Assembly (NCBI GenBank): GCA_017612555.1
Contig: JAGAFR010000031.1
Location: 1-64,000 of the forward strand
Direction of reading: 5' to 3'
DNA: 64,000 bases
Origin: Lachnospiraceae bacterium
GTDB taxonomy: Bacteria; Bacillota; Clostridia; Lachnospirales; Lachnospiraceae
Shown here one piece after another: positions 14,997 through 22,935 of this stretch. The translations under genes and the position numbers were made by a program. Numbering within the stretch: the first letter of the stretch is position 1; every line of letters begins with the position of its first letter. The notes under the pieces are model-generated. The model had not been told where the DNA came from. It searched no databases and saw only the letters and a list, made by a program, of their open reading frames with translations.

Positions 14997-16454
14997 TCAG
15001 AATAAACACTTAACGGTAGGATAAAGCTTCTTGAACTGCTGGTACTTTGCTTCATATTTGGCTGTAAGATCAGCGTCGGGCTCGATCGTATCGATGACCT
15101 TGACGAGTTTCTCCGCAGCCTGGTGTACCGATTCAAATTCTCCGCAGCCGACAGCCGCAAGTATCGCTCCGCCGTATCCGGGACCTTCTTCCGATTCGAT
15201 GACCTGAACCGATATACCGAGAACATTGGCGATGATCTTTTTCCACAACGGACTCTTTGCACCGCCGCCGCATATCTTTGTCTTTTTGATATCTATTCCG
15301 AGTGACTTTGCGATCTCAAACGAATCCCTTATACCGAAAGCAACACCTTCAAGAACCGCCTGTGTCATCTCTTCACGGGTCGTATCCATGCTCATGCCGA
15401 TGAACATTGCTCTTGCGTCGGGATTGTTGTGAGGGCTTCTCTCTCCCATAAGATAAGGAAGGAAGAAGACATTGTTGTCACCAAGCTTCTCTATTCCCTT
15501 CTGCTCGCTGCCGTAGTCAGTCGTGTTCAGGATATCTTCCATCCACCACTTGTTGCAGCTTGCGGCAGAGAGCATACATCCCATCAGATGATAGTTTCCG
15601 TCCGCGTGAGCAAATGCATGTAATGCATTGTTCTCATCAACACAGAACTCCTTGCTTGAGATAAAGATCGTTCCGCTCGTACCGAGAGATATGTTACATC
15701 TTCCGTTTCCGACCGTGCCGGTACCTATTGCAGCTGCGGCATTATCACCCGCACCGGCTATGATCTTAACGGTCTCCGGGAATCCGAGCTCATCGGCTAC
15801 ATCCTTTTTGATCGTTCCGACCACATCATAGCTTTCAAATATCTGTGCAAGCTGGTCTTCTCTTACCGAGCATATCTCCATCATCTCTTTTGACCAGCAT
15901 TTATTCTTGACATCGAACAGGAGCATTCCCGATGCATCAGATACATCCGTGCAGTGCACTCCGGAAAGCTTGTATGCGATGTAATCCTTCGGGAGCATGA
16001 TCTTGGCGATCTTATCAAAGAGCTGAGGCTCCTTTTCCTTCATCCACAGAAGCTTGGGTGCCGTAAATCCCGCAAACGCGATGTTGGCCGTGTACTTTGA
16101 CAGCTTATCCTTGCCGATCACATCGTTTAAGTACTCCGTCTGCTTGGATGTACGTCCGTCATTCCACAAAATCGCGGGACGGATCACGTTGTCATCCTTA
16201 TCAAGGACTACGAGACCGTGCATCTGACCGCCGAAGCTGATACCTGCGATCTTGCTCTTGTCAGCGTATTCCGTAAGTTCCTTAAGGCCTGCAACCGTCT
16301 GCTCCCACCAGTCCTCGGGTTTTTGCTGTGACCAGCCCGGGTAAGGAAACTCGATCGGGTATTCCTTTGATACTATTTTTTCTATTCCGCCGGTCTCATT
16401 CATAAGAAGAAGCTTTACGGCAGATGTTCCGAGATCTACACCAATATACAGCAT
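14997..16454 (-). CDS. xylB: Xylulokinase
   Basis: FGGY-family kinase (485 residues) that phosphorylates D-xylulose to D-xylulose 5-phosphate for the pentose phosphate or phosphoketolase routes. Motifs: N-terminal GVDLGTSAVK phosphate loop, the GGQMHG sugar-binding motif typical of xylulokinases, GAGDNAAAAIGTG, SLGTSGTIF and the C-terminal FGGY region (CGGGAKSPLW, GPGYGGAILA). ATG at 16452-16454 preceded by GGAGG. It sits between GH43 and DUF4867 in the sugar operon and is the best anchor for pentose specificity. Confidence 0.95.
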   Translation of the reverse strand: MLYIGVDLGTSAVKLLLMNETGGIEKIVSKEYPIEFPYPGWSQQKPEDWWEQTVAGLKELTEYADKSKIAGISFGGQMHGLVVLDKDDNVIRPAILWNDGRTSKQTEYLNDVIGKDKLSKYTANIAFAGFTAPKLLWMKEKEPQLFDKIAKIMLPKDYIAYKLSGVHCTDVSDASGMLLFDVKNKCWSKEMMEICSVREDQLAQIFESYDVVGTIKKDVADELGFPETVKIIAGAGDNAAAAIGTGTVGNGRCNISLGTSGTIFISSKEFCVDENNALHAFAHADGNYHLMGCMLSAASCNKWWMEDILNTTDYGSEQKGIEKLGDNNVFFLPYLMGERSPHNNPDARAMFIGMSMDTTREEMTQAVLEGVAFGIRDSFEIAKSLGIDIKKTKICGGGAKSPLWKKIIANVLGISVQVIESEEGPGYGGAILAAVGCGEFESVHQAAEKLVKVIDTIEPDADLTAKYEAKYQQFKKLYPTVKCLF

Positions 16455-16484
16455 CGTCTACCTCCTGTTCTAAGCTGATGCCCG

Positions 16485-17459
16485 TTAAGGCTGTATTGTT
16501 TGAATGGAACCGTCTTCGTTGTATTTCAGTTCCGTATACTTTACGCATCTTCTGTGATTGATGCCGCCTGACAGCTCGCAGTCATGATAGAAGATGTACC
16601 ATTTTCCGTGATACTCCAATATTGAATGATGAGTCGTCCAGCCAAGTACCGGCTCCATTATCCTGCCACCGTAGGTAAAAGGCCCTTCGGGCTTATCACT
16701 CGTGGCATACACGATATAATGCGTGGTACCTGTGGAATATGACAGATAGTATTTTCCGTTATACTTGTGCATCCACGGTGCTTCGAAATACCTTCTGTCC
16801 TCATCCTTCTCAAGAAGGGGCTTTCCGTTCTCATCAAGTATACTGATCATGACGGGCTTTGTGGCAAAGGACTTCATATCCTTATCCATCTGTGCGAACA
16901 TAGGTCCGAGTGCTTCACCGTCAGGGTACTTCTCCGGAGAGAAGGGTTCATCGGGATCAAACTTACCGCTCCTCCATTTCTCCAGCTGACCGCCCCACAG
17001 TCCTCCGTAGTACACATAGACCTTGCCGTCATCATCTACGAATGAACACGGATCTATACTGTAACTTCCCTCGATAGGATCAGGCTCCGGTGTAAACGGT
17101 CCGATGGGCTTATCCGATGAGGCTACACCCAATCTGAAGATTCCGTCATTGTCCCTTGCGGGAAAAAACAGATGATATCTACCGTTCACATACGCGGCAT
17201 CCGGTGCCCACATCTGACTGCCGACCCACGGTACGTCGTCCTCGGAAAGTGCCAGTCCGTTATCCTTGCACTGTGAATCAAGATCATCCATCGACAGAAC
17301 GTGGTAGTCTCTCATCTGGTATTCGTCACCGTTGTCGTTATCCTCATCCTCATGCGGAATGTCATGAGAAGGATAGATATATATCTTGTCATCAAACACA
17401 TGCGCAGAAGGATCTGCGGTGAACATGTGCCTGACAAGAGGTTTTCTTTGCTCGCTCAT
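16485..17459 (-). CDS. Intracellular GH43 glycosidase (xylosidase/arabinofuranosidase type)
   Basis: A five-bladed beta-propeller GH43 enzyme (324 residues) without a signal peptide, hence acting on imported oligosaccharides. The three catalytic carboxylates are identifiable: Asp16 in TADPSAHVF (base), Asp136 in YSIDPCSF (pKa modulator) and Glu226 in RRYFEAPWM (acid). The arms SQMWAPDAAYVNGRYHLFF and TTHHSILEYHGKWYIFYHD are typical. ATG at 17457-17459, AAGGAG upstream. It releases xylose or arabinose from short oligosaccharides brought in by the adjacent ABC importer; which of the two cannot be told. Confidence 0.93.
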   Translation of the reverse strand: MSEQRKPLVRHMFTADPSAHVFDDKIYIYPSHDIPHEDEDNDNGDEYQMRDYHVLSMDDLDSQCKDNGLALSEDDVPWVGSQMWAPDAAYVNGRYHLFFPARDNDGIFRLGVASSDKPIGPFTPEPDPIEGSYSIDPCSFVDDDGKVYVYYGGLWGGQLEKWRSGKFDPDEPFSPEKYPDGEALGPMFAQMDKDMKSFATKPVMISILDENGKPLLEKDEDRRYFEAPWMHKYNGKYYLSYSTGTTHYIVYATSDKPEGPFTYGGRIMEPVLGWTTHHSILEYHGKWYIFYHDCELSGGINHRRCVKYTELKYNEDGSIQTIQP

Positions 17460-17502
17460 TTGTTTTATTTCTCCTTATTGCTTCGCGGTTCCCCCTATCT
17501 GC

Positions 17503-18360
17503 CTATCCTTTAACAGCACCTGCGGTAAGTCCTTCTACTATCTGGTTTGCGAATGCAACGTATGCGATGATCGTGGGAATGATCGCGATCAGTATCGCTG
17601 CGAACATCTGACAGTAGTTGGTGTGATACGGTCCGACGAACTTGGTCAGTGAAACCGGCAGAGTCTTCTTGGTCTCGTCGGATATGAATACCATCGCAAG
17701 AAGCAGTTCGTTCCAGTTTGATACGAATGACATCAGTCCCGTTACCATGAATCCTGTTTTGGCAAGAGGAATGGCAACCGTACCGAACATCTTGTACACA
17801 CTGCAGCCGTCGATACATGCCGCCTCAAACAACTCATTCGGTATCCCTTCGAAAAATCCCACCATTATATAGATGGTGATCGGAAGGGAGAAGGTTATGT
17901 ACGGTATTATTATTCCGATAAGGCTGTTACTCATCTTCCATCCCGAAAACTGAACGAAAAGAGGGATCAGTATCGTATGGATCGGTATCATCATTCCTAT
18001 AAGGAAGTAATACAGTGAAAGCTTGGAGAGTTTCCAGCGAAGCTTTGCGATGGCAAATGCCGCCATGGATCCGAACAGCATGGAAACAACAAGAGTCGTC
18101 GTACATACGATAAGGGAGTTGAGCATCGCTGTTCCGAGATGACCCTTCGTCCATGCAAATTCATAGTTGCCCCACACTATATGATCAGGCATTGCCCAAG
18201 GAGAAAGCATAAGTGTGCTGTCGTCCTTGAGTGATGTGATAAGTACCCACAGAAGAGGAACTATGTATATGATCGCCAGTATAATCAGAAAGATATATAT
18301 CAGTGTCGATATTGTCCTGGCCTGTTTCTTTTCTTTACTTATTGTCATTGTTGCTGCCAT
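17503..18360 (-). CDS. Sugar ABC transporter permease, MalG/UgpE type
   Basis: Inner-membrane permease (285 residues) of the CUT1 family with six predicted membrane segments. The EAA loop that contacts the ATPase is seen as ELFEAACIDGCSVYKMFGTV followed by PLAKTGF. The ATG at 18358-18360 has an AGGAGG site. It pairs with the permease encoded 11 nt upstream and the binding protein at 19438-20838 to import oligosaccharides. No ATPase is encoded in this operon, so a shared MsmK/UgpC-type ATPase elsewhere is expected. Confidence 0.94.
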   Translation of the reverse strand: MAATMTISKEKKQARTISTLIYIFLIILAIIYIVPLLWVLITSLKDDSTLMLSPWAMPDHIVWGNYEFAWTKGHLGTAMLNSLIVCTTTLVVSMLFGSMAAFAIAKLRWKLSKLSLYYFLIGMMIPIHTILIPLFVQFSGWKMSNSLIGIIIPYITFSLPITIYIMVGFFEGIPNELFEAACIDGCSVYKMFGTVAIPLAKTGFMVTGLMSFVSNWNELLLAMVFISDETKKTLPVSLTKFVGPYHTNYCQMFAAILIAIIPTIIAYVAFANQIVEGLTAGAVKG

Positions 18361-18371
18361 TTCCGACCTCC

Positions 18372-19298
18372 TTACATATCATAGCTTTCTGTCTTGACGA
18401 ACTTGTTGATGAAGACCGTCATGATCAGACACAGGATCAGGAGTATTACACCGATCGCGGAACCGTAACCGAGCTTTCTGAACTTGAAAGCCTGTGTATA
18501 CAGATGGGTTGCGATAACGTCCGCCTTATGACTTAAGAATCCTTCAGGCATCATGTTGTAGATCAGATCGAAGAATTTCAGCGATCCGATGGCATTAAGC
18601 GACATAGCTGTTGCCACCATCGGCTTGATGAGCGGAAGCGTGATGTAGAAAAATGACTGCTTCTTGCTGCAACCGTCGATATAGGATGCTTCATATACAT
18701 CCGAACTGATACCGGATATCTGTGCCATGTAAAGCATCATCGACTGACCGACGTACTGCCACAGAGCAACAAACGAAACGACCCATATCGGAAGTATGAT
18801 ATATCCGTCCGTGTTAAACAGCCACTGAGGTCCGAGCGTACAGTCTCCGCCCCACGCTCCGAGTGACGCCAGCATCTGGTTGATACCGAGTCTCGGCATG
18901 AACACGAACATCCACAGAAGACCGAGTGCTGCCGAAGACAGTACACAGGGCAGATAGTAGATATTCTTGAACAGGTTTCTTCCCTTTTTGATATTTGTAA
19001 GAAGCGCTGCAAGTAACAGACCGAATATAAGCTGAGTCACGATCGAGAAGATCATGAAGAAGATAGAGTTCCTGAAAGCTATCTTCATGGTCTGGTCCTT
19101 GGTGAAGAGCTGAACATAGTTCTTAAGGAACTTCAGATCCTCAAAGCCAAGGAACTTTGCCTTGCCAGGAAGCTTGTAATTACAAAACGAATAGTAGAAC
19201 GCCTTACATACCGGAACGAACAAAATGGCTGTAAACATTATGAGCGCCGGCGCGATAAACAGTATTATCGCTTTTTTGTTTCTCATTAACTTGTCCAT
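18372..19298 (-). CDS. Sugar ABC transporter permease, MalF/UgpA type
   Basis: CUT1-family permease (308 residues), with a first membrane segment at about 12-32 and further ones to the end. EAA loop: VYEASYIDGCSKKQSFFYIT followed by LPLIKPM. ATG at 19296-19298. It forms the heterodimeric channel with the downstream MalG-type permease. It is separated from the binding-protein gene by a 140-nt gap with two overlapping hairpins (19332-19399), a usual device for making more binding protein than permease. Confidence 0.94.
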   Translation of the reverse strand: MDKLMRNKKAIILFIAPALIMFTAILFVPVCKAFYYSFCNYKLPGKAKFLGFEDLKFLKNYVQLFTKDQTMKIAFRNSIFFMIFSIVTQLIFGLLLAALLTNIKKGRNLFKNIYYLPCVLSSAALGLLWMFVFMPRLGINQMLASLGAWGGDCTLGPQWLFNTDGYIILPIWVVSFVALWQYVGQSMMLYMAQISGISSDVYEASYIDGCSKKQSFFYITLPLIKPMVATAMSLNAIGSLKFFDLIYNMMPEGFLSHKADVIATHLYTQAFKFRKLGYGSAIGVILLILCLIMTVFINKFVKTESYDM

Positions 19299-19331
19299 AA
19301 ATACCTCCCTAAAGATGTTTTTTATTTACAC

Positions 19332-19399
19332 CCTTGTTTAATGACATGAACCTTTCATGCCCTTAAACAAGGTCAGCACCCAAAAATAGGGTGCTGGCC
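19332..19399 (-). terminator. Two mutually exclusive hairpins between binding protein and permease genes
   Basis: Hairpin A: CCTTGTTTAA (19332-19341)/TTAAACAAGG (19363-19372), with inner CATGAA/TTCATG. Hairpin B: 19371-19381/19389-19399 (CAGCACCC/GGGTGCTG core). They share the two bases 19371-19372. On the minus strand B comes first and runs into TTGTTTAA, so it probably attenuates transcription or protects the upstream mRNA. Confidence 0.65.
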
Positions 19400-19437
19400 G
19401 ATTGTCAAACGTTGGTTTTATCGCATATTTTCGATAA

Positions 19438-20838
19438 TTACCAAACGTTGTCCTCATAGTACTGCTGAATCGGATCGAGAGCTTTAGCGGGATCTGTTCC
19501 CTTGAAGATCTCTACGAAGCAGTTATCAAATGTAGAACCTGCCTCTGTATCAGCAAGTGACTCGTTGTAGAATCCGAATGTTGAAGATGCGTTCTTGAAT
19601 ACATCCATAACATACTTAAGCTCCGGAGGAGCAACCTTCTCGTCATACTGAACGTTGGTTACAGGGATCTTACCGCCGACTTCTGCTGTGTACTTACTAG
19701 CTGTGTCGTCAACGAAGTACTTGATGAGCTGTACAGCTGCATCAGGATACTGTGTATCTGCGCTCATGCAAAGGCTGTCAGACTTAGCGATAACTCTGTT
19801 AGGATCTGCTGAAGAACCGTCAACTGCAGGGAATGCGAATACGCCAACCTTGTCAGCGAATCCTTCTGCACATGAACCGTTGATCTGACCGATAGCCCAT
19901 GAACCCTGGATAAGGATTGCAGCTTCGCCGTTGTAGAATGCTGCTGTAGCTACGTCATTGTCATCACCTGCTGCTGTCTTCTGGAAGTACTTGGAAAGCT
20001 CCTGGATCTGCTTACCTGCCTGGATAACCTTCTCATCTTTCCAATCTGTCTTGTGGTCCTTGATGTCCTGAAGGTTAAGACCGTTTCTGTCGCAGAGATA
20101 TCCGGCTACCATTGAAAGGCACCATGCTGTACCTGCTGAGATCGTGATAGGTGTATAACCCTTGTCCTGAAGCTTCTTACATGCATCAAGAAGTTCTGAG
20201 AAAGTCTTGGGAACTTCTGCGCCTGCATCAGCGAACATCTCTGTGTTATAGAATACACAAGCTGCTGCGATGTTAAGAGGAATAGCATAGATTCCGGGGC
20301 CGTCGCCGCCGTCATCGCCGTATGTGCCGCCTGCAAATACAGCATCTGATGTAAATGTCTGCTTCCATCCGTCAGCATTCAGATAATCATCAAGCTTTGC
20401 AGCAACACCTGTTGTTGCATAGTCATTAAGGTTAGCACCGGGTGATGCGATGAATACATCAGGTGTCTCGCCGGCTGCAACAAGAGCATTGAGCTTGTCA
20501 TAGTACTCTTCAAGGTTTGTTGTGATAGGTGTGCAGTGATACTTGCCTTCGAAATCCTTGTTGAATCTGTCAACAGACTCTTTGTAACCCTTTGTGATAA
20601 GGTCTTCTGATGCCTCAAGATCATCCCAGATCATGAATGTGATCTCCTGAACATCACCTGATTCCTCAACTTCTTCTGCGGGCTCTTCTGCAACTGCATC
20701 ATCAGCAGGTGCTGCCTCTTCTGTTGCTGCAGGCTCTGCAGGAGCTGCGGGAGCTGCTGCTGATCCGCCACAAGCTGACAGAAGGCTCATTGTCATAGCT
20801 GCTGAAAGACAAATTGCCAAAAACTTTTTCATTTTCAT
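19438..20838 (-). CDS. Sugar ABC transporter substrate-binding lipoprotein
   Basis: Extracytoplasmic binding protein (466 residues; COG1653/2182 type) that captures oligosaccharides for the two permeases downstream. It has a lipoprotein signal with lipobox LSAC and the modified Cys at about residue 23, followed by an Ala/Glu/Pro-rich acidic linker (about 26-65) tethering the bilobal domain. The family segment AILIQGSWAIGQI is visible. ATG at 20836-20838, spaced 7 nt from GGAGG. First gene of the operon, divergent from the AraC regulator at 21152, and likely the most highly expressed. Confidence 0.95.
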   Translation of the reverse strand: MKMKKFLAICLSAAMTMSLLSACGGSAAAPAAPAEPAATEEAAPADDAVAEEPAEEVEESGDVQEITFMIWDDLEASEDLITKGYKESVDRFNKDFEGKYHCTPITTNLEEYYDKLNALVAAGETPDVFIASPGANLNDYATTGVAAKLDDYLNADGWKQTFTSDAVFAGGTYGDDGGDGPGIYAIPLNIAAACVFYNTEMFADAGAEVPKTFSELLDACKKLQDKGYTPITISAGTAWCLSMVAGYLCDRNGLNLQDIKDHKTDWKDEKVIQAGKQIQELSKYFQKTAAGDDNDVATAAFYNGEAAILIQGSWAIGQINGSCAEGFADKVGVFAFPAVDGSSADPNRVIAKSDSLCMSADTQYPDAAVQLIKYFVDDTASKYTAEVGGKIPVTNVQYDEKVAPPELKYVMDVFKNASSTFGFYNESLADTEAGSTFDNCFVEIFKGTDPAKALDPIQQYYEDNVW

Positions 20839-21151
20839 TCTTTTTCCTCCTTTAGAAAAAAATGTGCGCTTAAAAAGCTTGTAACTCTACTCTAATTCCG
20901 AAGGTGGTTTTTAACTACACAATTATTGCTTTTTGATTATCAAAAATTGCTATTTTTGAGAAGGCAAATTTTTACGAAATCGTTTAAGTTGTTAACAATT
21001 TACTTATAAGGCCACCTGTTTTTGTGTATTATGCTACAAAAATCTTTCCTTCTTTACTTTTGAGGTGATTTTATTGTATGATTTTTTTGCAAAAATTAGT
21101 AATCATTAAGTTTGATAAAATTGCAACAATCGTTACGGGAAATAGCAAGAA
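20839..21151. promoter_or_regulatory. Intergenic control region between sugar operon and araC-type gene
   Basis: This 313-bp AT-rich gap carries no gene. It holds an 8+8 bp palindrome TCAAAAAT-N4-ATTTTTGA (20940-20959), a plausible AraC-family operator. A weak minus-strand promoter TTGTTA (20993-20998)-18-TAAAAA (20969-20974) is present. ACGAAATCGT (about 20974-20983) loosely resembles a catabolite-control (cre) core. The exact promoters of both divergent genes remain unclear. Confidence 0.4.
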
Positions 21152-22024
21152 ATGATAAAAATCCTGGACGGAGTGAAGGAAACCGTCAGTTATGAGTACG
21201 ATTCCTCCCTTCTTCTGTACAACAACACAGACTTCGAAGAGTATCCCAATCACTGGCATCCTGCCGTTGAGATCGTGATGCCTCTTGAAGGTGAATACAG
21301 TATGGAATGCAATGACATCCCTTTTGATCTTCGCGTCAACGATATCATCATCATCTGTCCGGGTGTCCTGCATCATCTGTATGCGCATCACGGAAGGCGC
21401 ATAATCTTCCAGGTGGATCTGTCGATGATACAGTCTTTCGAGGAATATGAATCCTTCTTCGCGATAATGCAGCCTGCCATTGTGATCACACCGGAGCAGT
21501 TCCCCGAGATCCACAATACATGCGTGCGGCTCATGAAAGAGATATATGATGAGTATTTCGGAAATGCACCGCTTAAGAACATTTCGATAGTCCAGAGATT
21601 CCTGAACATTCTCGTCATGGTGGCCCGCTACTATACCGCAAGTCCCGAAAGATTTGCCGGGATCAAGCCCACCAAACAACAGGAATACACGGAGAAGTTC
21701 CTGTCGATATGCAATTACTTAAACCAGCATTGCACGGAAGATCTGACTCTTGAAGAAGTTGCGGATATGGCGGGATTTTCCAAGTACCACTTCAGCCGCC
21801 TGTTCAAGGAGTTTGCGGGAATGCCGTTCTATAAATACCTGAACACGAGAAGGATCGCCTACTCGGAAAAGCTTCTTCTCGACCCGGATATCAATGTTAC
21901 GGAAGTTGCCATCCGAAGCGGATTCAACAGCATATCCGCATTCATGAGGATGTTCAAGATCGTCAGAAACTGCACTCCCACCCAGTTCCGCAATCTGAAC
22001 AACACATACTCTCCCAGATTCTGA
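21152..22024 (+). CDS. AraC-family transcriptional regulator with cupin sensor
   Basis: A 290-residue regulator: N-terminal cupin ligand-binding domain (about 15-150, with HWHPAVEIVMPLEGEY) and C-terminal double helix-turn-helix (about 188-285). The C-terminal part has the usual family landmarks DLTLEEVADMAGFSKYHFSR and VTEVAIRSGFNSISAFMRMF. Divergent from the sugar operon, it probably activates it in response to a pentose or oligosaccharide. The ATG at 21152 has only a weak ribosome site (ACGGGAA, spaced 9-10 nt). It ends 70 nt before the small membrane protein gene. Confidence 0.93.
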   Translation: MIKILDGVKETVSYEYDSSLLLYNNTDFEEYPNHWHPAVEIVMPLEGEYSMECNDIPFDLRVNDIIIICPGVLHHLYAHHGRRIIFQVDLSMIQSFEEYESFFAIMQPAIVITPEQFPEIHNTCVRLMKEIYDEYFGNAPLKNISIVQRFLNILVMVARYYTASPERFAGIKPTKQQEYTEKFLSICNYLNQHCTEDLTLEEVADMAGFSKYHFSRLFKEFAGMPFYKYLNTRRIAYSEKLLLDPDINVTEVAIRSGFNSISAFMRMFKIVRNCTPTQFRNLNNTYSPRF

Positions 22025-22055
22025 CAAGATTGTAGTGGAATAATTGATAAAAGAG

Positions 22056-22064
22056 TGTTAGAAT
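22056..22064 (+). promoter_or_regulatory. Extended -10 promoter of the 41-residue protein gene
   Basis: TG-T-TAGAAT (22056-22064) with no clear -35 box, 30 nt upstream of the ATG at 22095. Confidence 0.45.
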
Positions 22065-22094
22065 ACACTCATAAACCGAAACGGAGAATCAGAC

Positions 22095-22220
22095 ATGGAT
22101 ACAGGAATCGTTTTATTTGCCGGTATCGTCGGTCTCGTGATAGTGGTAGCGGTGATAGTTTCCGCAGTAACCAGTGTCATATCGGCCGTAGCCGGAGAAG
22201 TTGAAGACAGTGAAGATTAA
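22095..22220 (+). CDS. Small single-span membrane protein (41 residues)
   Basis: An open frame of 41 codons starting at ATG 22095, with GGAG at 22083-22086 (8-nt spacing), an extended -10 element upstream and a strong terminator directly after the stop. The product begins MDTGIVLF, is almost entirely hydrophobic from residue 4 to about 33 (Val/Ile/Ala/Gly-rich), and ends with an acidic tail GEVEDSED. It is not recognised as any named family. The complete expression unit argues that it is real. It could be a regulatory membrane peptide or a type I toxin-like peptide, though the acidic tail is less typical of the latter. Confidence 0.7.
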   Translation: MDTGIVLFAGIVGLVIVVAVIVSAVTSVISAVAGEVEDSED

Positions 22221-22257
22221 GAAGCCGTTATTTCCAAATAACGGCTTCGTGTTTTTT
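22221..22257 (+). terminator. Intrinsic terminator of the small membrane protein gene
   Basis: GAAGCCGTTATTT (22221-22233)/AAATAACGGCTTC (22236-22248) followed by GTGTTTTTT. The stem also encodes the last codons of the convergent glycosyltransferase gene (stop at 22228-22230). Confidence 0.88.
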
Positions 22258-22935
22258 AAGTTTGAACAGTATCTTCAACGCTTCCGTAACAGATCTGAAC
22301 TTAAGGGACGAATCTCCTCCGATGTAATGTATCGGAACCTCGACACAGTGAAGCTTTCTGCAGTAAAATCTCATCTCGGTTTGATACATATGTCCCGTTG
22401 AGAGGAACCGGTCAAGATTCAGCTTTTCAAGTACCTCTGCCTGAAATCCCTCAAAACCGCTTGTCATATCCGACAGCTTCGTCCCTAGGACAAGGTTTGC
22501 GAGTATGGTACCACCGGAGCTTAGGATCTTCCTGTACAGGGGCTGGTGGCTCATTCCGCCGCCTTTTGTAAATCTCGAACCCCATACACAATCGTAACCC
22601 TCTTCCATTTTTTCGATAAACTGCGGTATCTCGTCCGGCTGATGGCTTCCGCCTCCGTCCATCTCGAGAACGCACTCCGCTCCGTCAGCCAGAGCTCTTC
22701 TGTATCCTTCGAGATAACAGGATATAACTCCCGTTGATCCCTCATAGAATATACATTTGACTCTGCCCGTTTTCTCATAACTCCTGATTATCTCTTCCGT
22801 CCTGTCTTTCGAATAAGAATCTATGACGGGATACAAAAAGAGATTATCGTAGGGAAGGGCCAGTATGGATTCTATCATGCTGCCCATTGTCGCTTCTTCG
22901 TTGGCAACGGGCATGACGATGATCGTTTTTTTCAT
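22228..22935 (-). CDS. Family 2 glycosyltransferase
   Basis: A 235-residue GT-A fold enzyme similar to dolichyl-/polyprenyl-phosphate hexose synthases, adding a nucleotide-activated sugar to a lipid carrier or glycan. Visible: VMPVANEEATMGSMIESIL (nucleotide-binding strand), LEMDGGGSHQPDEIP (in place of the usual DxD metal motif it reads EMDGGGSH) and GSRFTKGGG. No C-terminal membrane anchor is apparent. The ATG at 22933-22935 overlaps the NlpC gene stop (TGATG), with AGAAGG 8 nt upstream, so translation is coupled; a TTG one codon earlier is less likely. Its 3' end overlaps the terminator of the convergent small gene. Confidence 0.88.
   Translation of the reverse strand: MKKTIIVMPVANEEATMGSMIESILALPYDNLFLYPVIDSYSKDRTEEIIRSYEKTGRVKCIFYEGSTGVISCYLEGYRRALADGAECVLEMDGGGSHQPDEIPQFIEKMEEGYDCVWGSRFTKGGGMSHQPLYRKILSSGGTILANLVLGTKLSDMTSGFEGFQAEVLEKLNLDRFLSTGHMYQTEMRFYCRKLHCVEVPIHYIGGDSSLKFRSVTEALKILFKLKKHEAVIWK

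Noticed and set aside
20974..20990. Catabolite-control (cre) site upstream of the sugar operon
   Set aside because: Only the central AAATCGTTT resembles the consensus; too many mismatches to claim.
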